IMG/VR virus record: IMGVR_UViG_3300048836_000593
Location: 1 to 20,913 of that record
Length of the DNA: 20,913 bases
Source: a virus
Reading direction: 5' to 3' (one strand)
This document shows, in pieces, positions 7,330 through 15,134 of this stretch. Position numbers and translations under genes: made by a program. How positions within the stretch are numbered: position 1 is the stretch's first letter; each line of letters starts with the position of its first letter. Below the pieces are notes generated by a model. It made no database searches and was not told where the DNA came from. It was given only the letters and a program-made list of their open reading frames with translations.

Positions 7330-8161
7330 CGCACTCTTCCCACAAGCAACTTGCGTCGACTTCATCACAGTAGAAGTTGATTCTACTTGGGCCATGACGC
7401 AAGCTGCCTGAGCTATTGTTTGCTGATGCGCCGATTCCCCACACGGTGTCACTGCCTGATGGACGCGTCATGCAATGCGCGACGCCTGTGTTCTGATCTT
7501 TGGTGACTCGCAGCTCTGTGTCAGTTAACACAAGCTGCCCAATGAAGACGCCTTGATCAGCGCCCACGCCCGAGTCAACGTCTGATGTGTATACGAGCGA
7601 CCCATCAACATGAATCGTCAGCGTGACTATTGATAGGACGCCTGCGACGCGCGATGTAATTGTCCATCGTGCTTCAATGTTTCCTGGTGCGAATATCGAA
7701 ACCGAATCACCAATGCTGTCACCGATGAACGATGACATGATGAACGTGCCATTGCTGTGACCTAGGTTGAACTTCGCAGTTCCATCGCCTTCGTACCAAT
7801 TCGCCGGTGATATATCCGTGCGATACACCATGTCACCAGCGACAACGTCAAACACTGGGCGTGGATCAAAATCATCTTGCAGGTCAAGTGCCGGCGAGCA
7901 CTCAAGAAACGCGGCGCCCGCCGCTACCACTGTGCGTCCATCAATGGTCACATCAGCGACGCCTGTCGCATCGTGAAAGAGCACGCATCCTTCCACAGGC
8001 ACACACGGACACACATCGCACTTGATGACGCCCACGTCATCGCGAAGAACACCACGCCCATCATGCCAGATTTGTAAGGGCATCTGCGAACACCCACTAA
8101 GAACTACTAGCGCTACCAGGTAAATTGCACTCGCTAAGCGGGACTTTAACAATGCAGCCAT
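7322..8161 (-). CDS. Phage-encoded lipoprotein with LamG/jelly-roll-like domain
   Basis: ATG at 8161 has GGAGAA seven bases upstream and gives 279 aa. The N-terminus is a classical lipoprotein signal: basic MAALLKSR, a hydrophobic helix, then lipobox LSGC with Cys24 as the lipidated residue. A Cys-rich linker (CDVCPC) follows, then a beta-rich region of roughly 200 residues resembling concanavalin/LamG folds. It overlaps the preceding tail gene by 65 bases. A lipid-anchored envelope protein encoded late by a phage could mask the receptor or block superinfection, but that is inference. A host-acquired surface-binding protein is an alternative. An upstream ATG would bury the signal peptide and is less likely. 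Confidence 0.82.
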   Translation of the reverse strand: MAALLKSRLASAIYLVALVVLSGCSQMPLQIWHDGRGVLRDDVGVIKCDVCPCVPVEGCVLFHDATGVADVTIDGRTVVAAGAAFLECSPALDLQDDFDPRPVFDVVAGDMVYRTDISPANWYEGDGTAKFNLGHSNGTFIMSSFIGDSIGDSVSIFAPGNIEARWTITSRVAGVLSIVTLTIHVDGSLVYTSDVDSGVGADQGVFIGQLVLTDTELRVTKDQNTGVAHCMTRPSGSDTVWGIGASANNSSGSLRHGPSRINFYCDEVDASCLWEECDE

Positions 8162-9137
8162 TTGAGTCTTCTCCAAATAAGTACACAACGTTTGCGACAT
8201 CAGCAACAGGGATGTCAGCTATTGGCCTACCTTCAATTGTATCAAGGCAGTCAATAGACGATGAAGAAGAAATACTTGGAGGCGACGAACTGCTGCTGGG
8301 CGGTGAGGAACTGCTTGACGATGGCGGACTACTGCTTGACGATGATGGCGACGAGCTACTTGATGATGACAGTGGAGCGCACGGCATCTCCACAACATAC
8401 CCAACGCCTAAGACTTGCTCTGACTTGACGATTACGCCTGACAGTATCTCTTCGTCGCAAATGTTGTACACAAGCGTGAGCCATGAACCGCCCGCTCCCG
8501 GCTTAGGCGCCGCGCGAAGCGTGCCACCATCATCGCGGTACATAACTCGCACAAGGCCTGAGCCCGGCACGTTATTCACTCGTGGCGAGATGCCGCCCAC
8601 AGTCACACCAACAATGGCGTGTGGCTCAACACCTTTGATCGCCCATATGTAACCGCTCTCTGATTGCCCAACGCAAGTCAACCCGAATCTGTTGCTCGTT
8701 ACGCTGAATGAATTCCACGGCCCGCACGGCATCCCAGTAACACCAGCGCCTTGCAGTTTCACTGGGTCCCACAATCCAATGGGACGAGCGAATCCTTTCG
8801 ATCCCACCTCTACTGCAAGTGAGTCGTTCGTAAACAGCGCTAATGGCGATCCGTTGTAACTATCTCCAATGCGACTAGCATTGATGTTGTATGGTGAGGT
8901 ATCGCCGCTGCCGGTGGTGATACCGAACACAGAATATGGTGGAATCTCTTCGTTACACGACACATGAATATATCGCGGTGATGTCTTGATCTTCTCAGAG
9001 ATCGCTGTGAGGTCAGTGCTCGAGTATCCATTATTGAATCGCGCTTTCGACTGCGCATTCCGGATGAGGGCATTCACCTCCTCATGAGTCAGGAACTCTC
9101 CACGCTTCTTCTCTTTAAGTAATTCAATGGGCAACAT
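8097..9137 (-). CDS. Tail-associated protein with Ser/Pro tract linker
   Basis: The 346-aa protein starts in a TAATG overlap with the gene before it. Residues 1-50 are helical and charged. Residues about 50-250 are a beta-rich, Gly-rich region typical of tail tip or fibre proteins, with few recognisable motifs. Residues 256-295 are almost only Ser and Pro, arranged as runs of five to seven Ser separated by one or two Pro, and probably act as an extended flexible or glycosylated linker. A short C-terminal domain (about 296-346, DTIEGRPIADIPVADVANVV) follows. Position after the tape measure and tail protein suggests a virion tail component. The specific function is unknown. Confidence 0.82.
   Translation of the reverse strand: MLPIELLKEKKRGEFLTHEEVNALIRNAQSKARFNNGYSSTDLTAISEKIKTSPRYIHVSCNEEIPPYSVFGITTGSGDTSPYNINASRIGDSYNGSPLALFTNDSLAVEVGSKGFARPIGLWDPVKLQGAGVTGMPCGPWNSFSVTSNRFGLTCVGQSESGYIWAIKGVEPHAIVGVTVGGISPRVNNVPGSGLVRVMYRDDGGTLRAAPKPGAGGSWLTLVYNICDEEILSGVIVKSEQVLGVGYVVEMPCAPLSSSSSSSPSSSSSSPPSSSSSSPPSSSSSPPSISSSSSIDCLDTIEGRPIADIPVADVANVVYLFGEDSNGCIVKVPLSECNLPGSASSS
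8253..8372 (-). repeat. Ser/Pro codon repeat tract
   Basis: About 120 bases encode forty residues that are nearly all Ser and Pro. On the plus strand the repeated units read as variants of GACGAACTGCTGCTG and GACGATGATGGC. The unit number could change by slippage. Confidence 0.8.
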
Positions 9138-9907
9138 TAGAATAAGAATGCAGAGAAGTCATCGGGTGGATAATTCTTGTACACAGCAGCGCCATCCATG
9201 TTCCACATCTCTTCGTACGACTCAGTCTCTGCACGCCAGAACTTATTCCAACCTTCTGGCTTGTACGGGAACATCAGTGAAACGTCGAACGCAAAGTTGC
9301 CCGCAGTTGAGATGGTGCGACTCATCGAAGGTGGACCGAAGATGAGTGTCTCAATAGGGAACGTGAGCCCCAGCAACGCGCTTACATACGCAGCGCTATT
9401 GCTTTTCCCAGGAAGCGTTAAGAGCGACGCAGGCAAAGGCGGCTCTACCTTGAAGAGCGTTCGCGCAAGCACCATGCTAAATAGCTGTCGCCCGGGCGCC
9501 TCAGCCTCGATGAGTGGATCGCCCGCAGCGTTACCCCAACGAAAGCGTCGAAAGTCGAGTTGTTGAAACTCAACATTCGTCTCAAGCGACTCAGCGACTA
9601 AGTCCTCTTCTTCAGCAGTTGTGTAGTTCACTGTGACGAGCGCGTCGGCATACACAATGGCTTGCCCATCTGTAACGCCCTTAGACGGAAACGGTCGCGC
9701 TGACGCACTCTGCGCGCGAGGCGTCGCTGCGCCGAATCCCGTCGCATAAGGCCACGCAGCTCGACCGCCTATCAGCTCAGCCATCAGCGCCCAGCGATCA
9801 GACCAATTGCAGCGCAGCACTACTGATGCTGTGATGGCATCACGCGTCAACGATTCGCTAGGCGAGCCGTGTTCTTCACACACCACTGTTGTTGCGTACG
9901 TTGTCAT
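9137..9907 (-). CDS. Putative tail protein downstream of tape measure
   Basis: This 256-aa protein begins in a TAATG overlap with the tape measure stop and ends in the same kind of overlap with the next gene, so it is translated as part of the tail unit. It contains beta-rich, aromatic segments (LRCNWSDRWALMAELIGGR, FQQLDFRRFRWGN, WNKFWRAETESYEEMW). No catalytic or binding motif is visible. Its place directly after the tape measure is where many siphophages carry a distal tail protein or minor tail protein, so that is the working call. Assignment is by context, not by a recognised domain. Confidence 0.8.
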   Translation of the reverse strand: MTTYATTVVCEEHGSPSESLTRDAITASVVLRCNWSDRWALMAELIGGRAAWPYATGFGAATPRAQSASARPFPSKGVTDGQAIVYADALVTVNYTTAEEEDLVAESLETNVEFQQLDFRRFRWGNAAGDPLIEAEAPGRQLFSMVLARTLFKVEPPLPASLLTLPGKSNSAAYVSALLGLTFPIETLIFGPPSMSRTISTAGNFAFDVSLMFPYKPEGWNKFWRAETESYEEMWNMDGAAVYKNYPPDDFSAFLF

Positions 9908-11481
9908 TATCGCAATGCGCCCACGAAAGGCAATCCTTCAATTACTTTGTCTAGGCGATCCACAGTAGCTTGTGCTGCAACCTTGACGCCCTCAAGGAAT
10001 TCATTGCCGCGCTTAGCTAATTCGGCCGCTGCAGCATTTGCTTCTTTGATTGCTTTCGCTGCGCGCTCACCATCACTCATACCGCCAGCAGCGCCAGAGA
10101 TACGACGATTAAGATCAAGCAACCCTTCAATGCCGCCCGTGAATTTCTCAGGCAACTCGACTTCAACCTTTACTGCTTCTTCAGGCGCTGCAAGAACACC
10201 CATCATAATGTTCTCTTGCTGGCGATCGCGCAACGAGATAGGCTTGCCCGCTGACTCGTCAGCCATACTCTCTGCAGGCTGACGGACGCGTTCTCGCCGT
10301 GCGCGCCGCTCTTCGATTACCTCGCGCCTATCATCAGCGGTTGCGTCGTACGACTTTTGCAGCGACTCGCGTAGCTCGTCTGCTTGACGCTTCATCTCTT
10401 TGATGTTGCTACGCGCGGTATTGATTAACTTATCAGACGTAGCCTCTGACATCAAGCCTACTTGCTCAAGCGCTTCGTATAATGGAACAGTGATGTTCTC
10501 TACGATGCCATCAGCGATATCGTTGAAGATATCAGTCCAGCCTAACTTCAAGTAGCCCCAGAAATTGTTCCACCCTTCTTTAAGCGACGTGAACCACTGA
10601 ACTTGATTCTCTTCTTCGAGTCGCTTCATCGCTGCGCTGTTGTCATCCACAGCGTCGCTCATCAAGTTGAACTCATCAGTGACGTCAGTGATCGCAGGCA
10701 GCAAGACCTCTTTAAGAAAGTCCGCAATCGTCTCGACGAGAGGCATCCAGTCTTCCATAACTGGAATGAGGCCAGTCGCAAGCGTCTCCTTGATGTCGTC
10801 CCACGCCTTGTTCAAATTCGCTAAGCGCGCAGGCAGTTCACCGCCCGCAGCTTCAGCAGCTCCAGCGAAACGTTTTTCTAATTCGCCAATTAGCAACGCT
10901 TGCACTTCAGCCGTCTTACCGGCATCAAGCATTGTCGTCATCAGCTTCTTCTGTTCCGCAGAAAGCACCACGCCCATTTCTTTAAGGGCATTCATGCCTT
11001 CTCGCGGCTCAGCAATAGCCTTTGCGAGCCTCTGAGCTTGCGCTGGCATGTCTGTTCCAAAGCGTTGAGCTAGATCGGCAGTCAACGGAAGCAAGCGATC
11101 AATGTGCTGTGCTATGCCATCGAATCCTACCATCATTGTCGCGGCTGTGTTGGCTTGCTTGTCGTCGAATTGCGTAAGCGCATGAATCTCTGACGACAGC
11201 TTTGAGATCTTCTCGCCCACCTCTTCAGCAGCGTCGCCTAGAGGTAGCAGCGCGGCGTCAAGATTCGTTTGAATACTTATCGTCCTCATCGCGTCGCTTA
11301 AGCCACCTTGAATAGCTCCAGCGAACGCGCTCGCAAACGACGTGGCTACCTGCAAGCCGACTTGCACGACAGCAGTCTTAACAGCGACGCCCCACTCAGA
11401 GAAAAGCTTTTCGCTTTCCTTGAGTGATTCCTTGAGCGGCTTATTATCGCCTCTCAGTTCTGTTGTCGCCGAGTCAGCCAC
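9907..11481 (-). CDS. Tail tape measure protein
   Basis: The protein is 524 aa from a GTG start at 11481 and is mostly alpha-helical. It has a hydrophobic segment near 32-60 (AVKTAVVQVGLQVATSFASAFAGAI) and repeated Ala/Gln/Glu-rich helices. The segment around 95-240, with QANTAATMMVGFDGIA and AQRLAKAIAEPREGMNALKEMGV, resembles the conserved N-terminal region of phage tape measures. The gene follows the chaperone frameshift cassette and overlaps its -1 frame by 28 bases, the canonical position. Tape measure length sets tail length; at about 1.5 angstroms per residue this one would give a tail near 80 nm. No lysozyme or peptidase domain is seen. Confidence 0.92.
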   Translation of the reverse strand: MADSATTELRGDNKPLKESLKESEKLFSEWGVAVKTAVVQVGLQVATSFASAFAGAIQGGLSDAMRTISIQTNLDAALLPLGDAAEEVGEKISKLSSEIHALTQFDDKQANTAATMMVGFDGIAQHIDRLLPLTADLAQRFGTDMPAQAQRLAKAIAEPREGMNALKEMGVVLSAEQKKLMTTMLDAGKTAEVQALLIGELEKRFAGAAEAAGGELPARLANLNKAWDDIKETLATGLIPVMEDWMPLVETIADFLKEVLLPAITDVTDEFNLMSDAVDDNSAAMKRLEEENQVQWFTSLKEGWNNFWGYLKLGWTDIFNDIADGIVENITVPLYEALEQVGLMSEATSDKLINTARSNIKEMKRQADELRESLQKSYDATADDRREVIEERRARRERVRQPAESMADESAGKPISLRDRQQENIMMGVLAAPEEAVKVEVELPEKFTGGIEGLLDLNRRISGAAGGMSDGERAAKAIKEANAAAAELAKRGNEFLEGVKVAAQATVDRLDKVIEGLPFVGALR

Positions 11482-12085
11482 TCTTGATACTCACGCTTCG
11501 TGTTGAAGTAAAGCGTATCTTTATACGCTGTCTCATTGGGATCATCGTGCAGCATCGCAAGTTGCTGCGCGAGAGTCATTTCCGCGATCGTGTTCGGCGT
11601 CCAGCCGTATCTTTTTGCGAGGGCTCGGTAGATCGCGGGGCGGTTGAGTTGCTTTTCTTTCTCGCCGCCTTTGGCTGCCGGCTCTCGCTCTTGGGGTTTG
11701 AGACGAGTCTCGCAAACACACCATTCACTTCGCGCACGCCTACCTCACCCGCCTTGCGAATGTGTTCACGGAACACAGCAGGCGTTACGTCGGGATGATT
11801 GTGACGACATAAGACGTAGCAGATGAAAGCTAAGCCATCAATCGTTGCCATCATCTTAGCGCCCAAGGGCGACATCCAGCTAAGCGTCATTGCTTCTGCA
11901 ACGAGCTTTCCGTAGTCGACACCTGGGCGATTGCCTACATCAATGAATCGCTGCTGGACCCAGTGATCAACCTCAGAGATATCCTTGTCAGTCGGCGGAC
12001 TCATCAGATAGCTGCCGCCATCTGGAAAGTTTAAGGGCCGTGCTGCTGCCGTTAACTCAGCACGGTCCCTATCATACGTTGTCAT
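11454..12085 (-). CDS. Tail assembly chaperone, long form by -1 ribosomal frameshift
   Basis: The short chaperone frame stops at 11576, but the -1 frame stays open from about 11745 to a TGA ending at 11454. It has no usable start before an internal ATG, so it is probably reached by frameshifting. The -1 frame encodes AIYRALAKRYGWTPNTIAEM, typical of the C-terminal part of frameshifted siphophage chaperones (the T part of lambda gpGT). The fusion would be 210 aa; 632 bases plus one re-read base is an exact multiple of three. The long form bridges tape measure and tail tube during assembly in known systems. The extension overlaps the tape measure start, also typical. Confidence 0.85.
11576..12085 (-). 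CDS. Tail assembly chaperone, short form (gpG-like)
   Basis: The 169-aa zero-frame product has a globular helical core (residues about 30-130, with VDHWVQQRFIDVGNRPGV and LSWMSPLGAKMMATIDGLAF) and then a basic Lys/Arg/Ser tail (about 130-169). That tail is translated only without frameshifting and looks like non-conserved sequence, consistent with an out-of-frame read of the real coding extension. The gene starts 12 bases after the tail tube stop, with AAAGG upstream. It is placed between tail tube and tape measure as in lambda-like phages. I did not recognise the short form by itself; the call depends on position and on the -1 extension. Confidence 0.85.
   Translation of the reverse strand: MTTYDRDRAELTAAARPLNFPDGGSYLMSPPTDKDISEVDHWVQQRFIDVGNRPGVDYGKLVAEAMTLSWMSPLGAKMMATIDGLAFICYVLCRHNHPDVTPAVFREHIRKAGEVGVREVNGVFARLVSNPKSESRQPKAARKKSNSTAPRSTEPSQKDTAGRRTRSRK
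11657..11699 (-). promoter_or_regulatory. Candidate -1 frameshift sites in chaperone gene
   Basis: Two candidate sites lie in the overlap of the two frames. A AAC CCC at 11699-11693 fits the X XXY YYZ pattern in the zero frame exactly, so both tRNAs could re-pair after a -1 slip. A AAG at 11660-11657 is a four-base slip site of a type used in some insertion sequences. I cannot choose between them by eye. Confidence 0.55.
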
Positions 12086-12097
12086 TGCCTAGGACCT

Positions 12098-12955
12098 TTA
12101 AGGAACTGCAGGCCACCACTGGACTGCGTCAGGAGAAATGATTTCACCAATCGCACCACCCAAGAATCCGTTCATGTCGATGTTGCACGTTTGACTGATG
12201 ATCGTGCCTGTCTCACGATCAACTGTGAGCCCGGAGAAGTCGCGTACGTGACCCCACTTCAACCGCCAGAAGCGATCAGCGTCGATGAATAGACGAAGCG
12301 CGATGTCATCACCAATGTCGAATGGAATCTCAGAGCGACGATTCTCATCCATCACAATGGACAACGTCCAGTCAAGATTGCCGGAGCGACGCCCAGTGTA
12401 TCCACCCGTGCAGGAGTTCACAAACGTTTGTGAAGGTGCCGAAAGTGTAAGCGTAGCAGTCGCAACGCACAGCTCTGAGCCACTGCCGCTACCGCTGCCT
12501 TCACTACCGATACCGTCGAACTCGATACGCGCGCCTGTGATAGGCGGCGCATCAGGATCGCTGATGTCAGTGATGATGTCTGTGGTTTCGGTTAATGGAC
12601 CAGCGCCTGAGAAATTCGCGGTATGCGAGATGATGTTGCTTCCGCGCCAATCCCACGTGATCGCAACGCTTTCAATAACCGCGTCACCAGAATACACAGC
12701 ACCCGTGCTACCTTCGACGTCGTCGTCAGGCGCTGTGTAGCCCTCAAAAGAAAACGTTTCACCAGGGAGAATGAGCGGCGACCCGCCATACGCTCCATAG
12801 CTTCCGTTCCAATCTTTAATGCCGGCGCGTCGCCCATGCGCACCGCGAGTGTTACTTGCAGCGAATTGCTTCGGCTGCGACAGTTCGTTGATCACCCAGT
12901 TGCGAAGCGTGCTTATGCCATTCGCTGCGCCGAACTTGCCACTATGCGTGCCCAT
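12098..12955 (-). CDS. Major tail (tube) protein with two related halves
   Basis: The 285-aa protein sits just upstream of the chaperone pair, where siphophages place the tail tube gene. Residues 41-49 read GRRAGIKDW and residues 188-196 read GRRSGNLDW. Each is followed at similar distance by a PGETFSFEGY or PFDIGDDIAL type strand, then by a TIISQT/NIISHT element with a Gly-containing end. A Ser/Gly linker (residues 150-160) joins the halves. This suggests two tandem copies of a tube fold. Phage tubes usually form hexameric rings, so a tandem protein would form trimers. The position is strong evidence for the tube call; the duplication is my reading of the alignment and is untested. Confidence 0.8.
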   Translation of the reverse strand: MGTHSGKFGAANGISTLRNWVINELSQPKQFAASNTRGAHGRRAGIKDWNGSYGAYGGSPLILPGETFSFEGYTAPDDDVEGSTGAVYSGDAVIESVAITWDWRGSNIISHTANFSGAGPLTETTDIITDISDPDAPPITGARIEFDGIGSEGSGSGSGSELCVATATLTLSAPSQTFVNSCTGGYTGRRSGNLDWTLSIVMDENRRSEIPFDIGDDIALRLFIDADRFWRLKWGHVRDFSGLTVDRETGTIISQTCNIDMNGFLGGAIGEIISPDAVQWWPAVP

Positions 12956-12957
12956 CG

Positions 12958-13473
12958 TTATATCTCCAAGTGTGCAATCAAATCAGATTGCTTGAAATGC
13001 ATTTCAAGTTCGACGTTCCACAGCGCAGTCCAGCCGTTGATCCCGCGGTTAAGCGTAGGATCAAGAATGCCGTTGCTTCCATCAATGATACGCACGTTCT
13101 TAATGAACGATGAGCCGTTCCATTGAATTGATCCAAGTGTTCGTTGTGCCTTAAGCATGCCGCACAAGATCGCAAACTCGAGTGGGTACAGTCGATCCTG
13201 CAAGCGATAGTCGCCTGTGGAGATCACCCACGCGAAACGCCGCATGATCATTGTGCCGCATGAGTTGAACGATAAGTTGACTTGCAGTGAGCCGGCTGAC
13301 GTAAGCTGCAGCTCAGGTAAGTCAGAATCAAGTACGCGATCCTTGAGCGGGTCTCTCGTTGTTTCGTGGTCGTAGCGAATGTAGTTACGATCCTTCACAA
13401 GCGTAGCGAATATGGGAGACGTCGTTAACGCGTCCCACAGTCCGCCATATGCTAGTGTGAAGGGATCACTCAT
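12958..13473 (-). CDS. Putative tail completion/terminator protein
   Basis: This 171-aa protein begins within the stop of the gpG-like gene (GATGAGTGATCC) and ends two bases before the tail tube start. It is mixed alpha/beta, with a LTLAYGGLWDAL-type helix at the N-terminus and strands DLPELQLTSAG and WVISTGDYRL. Its size and place between the neck protein and tube gene match tail completion or tail terminator proteins of long-tailed phages. I see no diagnostic motif, so the call rests on order alone. Confidence 0.78.
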   Translation of the reverse strand: MSDPFTLAYGGLWDALTTSPIFATLVKDRNYIRYDHETTRDPLKDRVLDSDLPELQLTSAGSLQVNLSFNSCGTMIMRRFAWVISTGDYRLQDRLYPLEFAILCGMLKAQRTLGSIQWNGSSFIKNVRIIDGSNGILDPTLNRGINGWTALWNVELEMHFKQSDLIAHLEI

Positions 13474-13999
13474 CGCGAGCCATCTTTCCTAACGCACGTT
13501 CCATATCGCTGATCATGCCTTGAGTCGTCGCAGCATCAGGCGGAACGATGATCTGTCTCTTGGGCAATCGACCAACGCCAGCGTTGTGGAACGACGCTAT
13601 GTCTGCAACTGTTGCGCGGCCACCAGATGCATACCGGCCCGGACCGCCATATCCAACTATGACACCAAAGCTAGTGGGCTTCTCGATGGCGCCTGGAGCG
13701 TTAGAAAACGACGGATTCAACGCCGCAAACAACGTTCCCGTGTCGCGAAGAATCGCGAAGTCAACTTTCGCTTTCTTATTCGTTCCCTTACGACGCCCAC
13801 GCTTTGTTGATTCTGCAAGAGGCGGCCAATTACCTCCGCCCTTGCTGAACTTATCGAAGCGACGCTGTACGAATCCTCGATACCTCGCGGCCCATTGCTT
13901 AAGCACGCGCAAGATATGTGGCGACGACGAACCCTTATCGAGTTCATTGCGAAACTTTTTGAGTTTGCGCAAGTCAAGTTGTACAGTGACTTCGAGCAT
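13466..13999 (-). CDS. Mu gpG-like virion morphogenesis (neck) protein
   Basis: I start at ATG 13999 (177 aa), because a longer reading to 14053 runs through a terminator hairpin and encodes an unlikely leader. The sequence begins MLEVTVQLDLRKLKKF. It then shows WPPLAESTKRGRRKG near 58-72, ILRDTGTLFAAL near 82-93, and IASFHNAGVGRLPKRQIIVP near 134-153. These match the pattern of the phage virion morphogenesis family (Mu gpG and relatives), W-PL...T, ILrdtG.L and H..G..R.P.R. It would act in head-tail joining or tail completion. It lies directly after the capsid gene, separated by the terminator. Confidence 0.88.
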   Translation of the reverse strand: MLEVTVQLDLRKLKKFRNELDKGSSSPHILRVLKQWAARYRGFVQRRFDKFSKGGGNWPPLAESTKRGRRKGTNKKAKVDFAILRDTGTLFAALNPSFSNAPGAIEKPTSFGVIVGYGGPGRYASGGRATVADIASFHNAGVGRLPKRQIIVPPDAATTQGMISDMERALGKMARDE

Positions 14000-14000
14000 G

Positions 14001-14044
14001 AAAATAAAAACCCTGTGCCAAGCCACGAGTAACTTGACACAGGG
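14001..14044 (-). terminator. Intrinsic terminator after the major capsid gene
   Basis: On the minus strand CCCTGTGTCAAG (14044-14033) pairs with CTTGGCACAGGG (14022-14011) as a 12-bp stem with one G-U-type pair and a 10-base loop. TTTTTATTTT follows at 14010-14001. It lies 16 bases after the capsid stop and directly before the gpG-like start codon, so readthrough would set the head-to-tail expression ratio. Confidence 0.9.
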
Positions 14045-14059
14045 GACGGCCACACGGGC

Positions 14060-15085
14060 CTAGGCAGACGCTGACGACGCAGAGCCGGTGTTCGTTCCAA
14101 GGATCAACGCCTTGGGACGAGTGCAAATGCACAGCGGGTTTTGATTAGTGTGCAACTCAACACCCAGGTCCCACTTCATGCGTTCTTGCTTGGCGTAATA
14201 CGGCTTGCCAATCGTGTTGACTGACTCCGTGAAAGGCGCCGGCGCAAAGTACGTCCACAAGAAGTCGGGAATGCCCACGGGAACGAAGTGACATTGGTCG
14301 GGGTCAACGAAATACGTTGAGCCCAACTTGCCGCGGTAGTTCCACCACGTGATGTCGCCGAACTCGATTCCGCGAACGCGTTCTTGCTGTTGATTCAAGA
14401 ACGACTTGTCAGCGAGGTTCACACCAGTGAGACCTTCAATGACAGAGGCGTTCTGGATCAACGAATCGAAGAAGTTGTCGCCGCAGACCGCCATCAGATC
14501 ACGATAAGTGGTGAGGCCCAAGATGTCTTCGAGCAAGCGAATGACTTCAAGCGCTTTAAGCTTGATGTCGTCGTTCACAAGATCGAACTCGACGACTTCT
14601 TGCGTGATGCCGAATTCGTCAAACAAGTTGTAGATGACAGACGAGCCGTCCGCATCAAGGATCTCACCCTTGAGCGCGCCGATGCGATGCCACTCGAGCG
14701 TAAGCTCGTGCGACTGTTTCATCATCTCCATCTTGTCATTCACGCGAGTCTGCACGGCTTCAACAGAATCCTCTGACCCGAAGGCGCGAACGTTCTGGAC
14801 TTCGTCAGCCAAGACCGCATCATTCAACGGGATGTGAGGAACGATGAACGACCGCACCTTGCGCTTCGGCTGGCTTTGCACCGTAGGCATCGTGCCGCGC
14901 GCGGCCGTTGGAATCAATTGCAGTTTCCCGTCCTGCTCTTCGATGGCGACCGTAGTTGTCGACACGCCTTGCTGGCGGAACAAACCCATTGACCCAAGTC
15001 GCCCAGGCACGTAAGGCAACTTGTTGATGGCGGCGGTCAGCGACACAAAGCTGAACGCCTCCTCATTGAAAACATCAAGTACCAC
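14060..15085 (-). CDS. Major capsid protein, lambda gpE family
   Basis: The 341-aa protein has the phage major capsid E family hallmarks. These are an N-terminal MVLDVFNEEAFSFVSLTAAI segment, YVPGRLGSMGLF near 25-36, TTTVAIEEQDGKL near 43-55, and a central DADGSSVIYNLFDEFG region. The C-terminal part has KPYYAKQERMKWDLGVELHT followed by a short Ala/Ser tail. It starts at GTG with AGGAG eight bases upstream and is preceded by the decoration protein, the expected order for lambda-like heads. It forms the icosahedral shell. Its stop TAG lies in a CCTAGG junction motif, and the intrinsic terminator follows. Confidence 0.95.
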   Translation of the reverse strand: MVLDVFNEEAFSFVSLTAAINKLPYVPGRLGSMGLFRQQGVSTTTVAIEEQDGKLQLIPTAARGTMPTVQSQPKRKVRSFIVPHIPLNDAVLADEVQNVRAFGSEDSVEAVQTRVNDKMEMMKQSHELTLEWHRIGALKGEILDADGSSVIYNLFDEFGITQEVVEFDLVNDDIKLKALEVIRLLEDILGLTTYRDLMAVCGDNFFDSLIQNASVIEGLTGVNLADKSFLNQQQERVRGIEFGDITWWNYRGKLGSTYFVDPDQCHFVPVGIPDFLWTYFAPAPFTESVNTIGKPYYAKQERMKWDLGVELHTNQNPLCICTRPKALILGTNTGSASSASA

Positions 15086-15122
15086 GGTCGTATCTCCTAA
15101 AAGTACTGCTTATGAGTGGAAC

Positions 15123-15134
15123 GGCCTGCCTAGG
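15123..15134 (-). repeat. Junction repeat copy 1, CCTAGGCAGGCC
   Basis: On the minus strand CCTAGGCAGGCC lies at the decoration stop codon. A TTCCACT follows at 15121-15115. It closely matches copy 2, which precedes the decoration gene. Confidence 0.6.

Noticed and set aside
7761-7766. CCTAGG inside the lipoprotein gene
   Set aside because: It has no flanking match to the junction leader and is expected by chance.
14000-14053. Extended N-terminus of the gpG-like protein
   Set aside because: The extra residues are encoded by the terminator stem, and the family begins near the later Met.
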